From Candidatus Woesebacteria bacterium (GTDB taxonomy: Bacteria > Patescibacteriota > Microgenomatia > UBA8517 > UBA10165), in assembly GCA_002686465.1 (NCBI GenBank), contig NZCP01000050.1:1-19799 (forward strand): DNA of 19,799 nt. Direction: 5' to 3'. A program made the translations under genes and the position numbers. This document shows, piece by piece, positions 19,448 to 19,799 of the stretch; position 1 is the first letter of the stretch, and every line of letters begins with the position of its first letter. The notes under the pieces were generated by a model. The model made no database searches and had not been told where the DNA came from. It worked only from the letters and a program-made list of their open reading frames with translations.

Positions 19448-19799
19448 ATGAGTAAGGTCTCTAAAAAGTTAATGGATAAGGATATAGAAGAAAGGATGTA
19501 TGAAGTCTTCTGGAATTCCATCGGAGGTCTAAAAACACCCCACGAAACACGCAAGTTTTTCAACTCCTTTATATCAGACGTAGAACATATAATGCTTGCA
19601 AAACGCTTTGGAATAGCACTGATGCTCACGAAAGGATATACCTATCGCGACATTGAAGATACACTTAAAGTAAGTACGGCAACTATCATGAGTGTTGCGG
19701 CACGCCACAAAGTTGGTGGTAGAGGGTTGACACCAGCTCTTAAACAAACGCTGAAAGAGGAAAAAATCTCTGATTTTCTGGATAACATCGAAGAATGGT
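19448..19799 (+). CDS. TrpR/YerC-family transcriptional regulator (3' end outside window)
   Basis: The frame from ATG at 19448 is open to the right edge (117 codons). FNSFISDVEHIMLAKRFGIA, then LMLTKGYTYRDIEDTLKVST and ATIMSV match the TrpR/YerC helix-turn-helix superfamily: a helix with E and LAKR, then the YRDI-x-L-x-V-S-x-A-T-I recognition unit. Proteins of the YerC/YecD branch are about 100 residues and common in Firmicutes and Patescibacteria, where the tryptophan role is not established. It should bind palindromic DNA as a dimer. An 18-bp palindrome in its own promoter suggests autorepression. Confidence 0.85.
   Translation, partial: MSKVSKKLMDKDIEERMYEVFWNSIGGLKTPHETRKFFNSFISDVEHIMLAKRFGIALMLTKGYTYRDIEDTLKVSTATIMSVAARHKVGGRGLTPALKQTLKEEKISDFLDNIEEW

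Noticed and set aside
1..19799. tRNA, rRNA, insertion sequence or phage genes
   Set aside because: No cloverleaf, rRNA-like segment, transposase or integrase was seen on either strand; intergenic gaps are all under 250 bases.

Overview
The window looks like a chromosomal segment of a small-genome bacterium of the Patescibacteria / Candidate Phyla Radiation, possibly Microgenomates-like; the phylum is an inference and the class is a guess. The reasons are very tight packing, gene overlaps, a short housekeeping block, and a secretin-free type IV pilus locus typical of that group. TGA is used as an ordinary stop codon (many ATGA overlaps), so the code is standard and not the Gracilibacteria/SR1 recoding.

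Layout. 1-1348 (+): the 3' half of recG and a minimal AroQ chorismate mutase. 1360-2626 (-): an unrecognised gene that appears frameshifted, and a sugar-1-phosphate nucleotidyltransferase. 2695-4923 (+): a housekeeping run of rpmF, nusB, a degenerate acyl-carrier-like gene, rnc, an AbrB-like regulator, rpsP and khpA. 4920-17956 (-): a complete monoderm-type type IV pilus locus, transcribed from right to left as pilB, pilT, pilC, major pilin, two aberrant pilin-like genes, pilD, six minor prepilins, a PilX-like gene, pilM, pilN and pilO. 18053-19799 (+): a DNA polymerase III delta-prime-like fragment, a YbaK/ProX-type deacylase, a possible small gene, and the start of a TrpR/YerC-like regulator that runs off the window.

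How it works together. PilB and PilT are the extension and retraction ATPases, PilC the platform, PilM/N/O the inner alignment complex, PilD the prepilin peptidase, and the pilins form the fibre and its priming tip. No PilQ secretin or PilP is present, as expected without an outer membrane. The minor prepilin genes are chained by 4-base ATGA/GTGA overlaps. Promoter-like sequences before pilB, the major pilin and pilX suggest three transcription entry points.

Most unusual points. (1) Heptanucleotide repeats occur at four places inside the pilus locus: translated as long leader peptides of two neighbouring prepilins, translated as a transmembrane stretch of PilD, and as a 30-base-arm hairpin between pilB and pilT. 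(2) The acyl-carrier-like protein between nusB and rnc has isoleucine where the phosphopantetheine serine should be. (3) Perfect palindromes sit before an AbrB-like gene (22 bp) and inside the predicted promoter spacer of a TrpR-like gene (18 bp), suggesting autoregulation. (4) Predicted promoters place transcription starts 0 to about 10 bases before start codons, suggesting widespread leaderless or near-leaderless transcripts. (5) Two pilin-like paralogues lack normal PilD processing sites and share a CYxCV tail.
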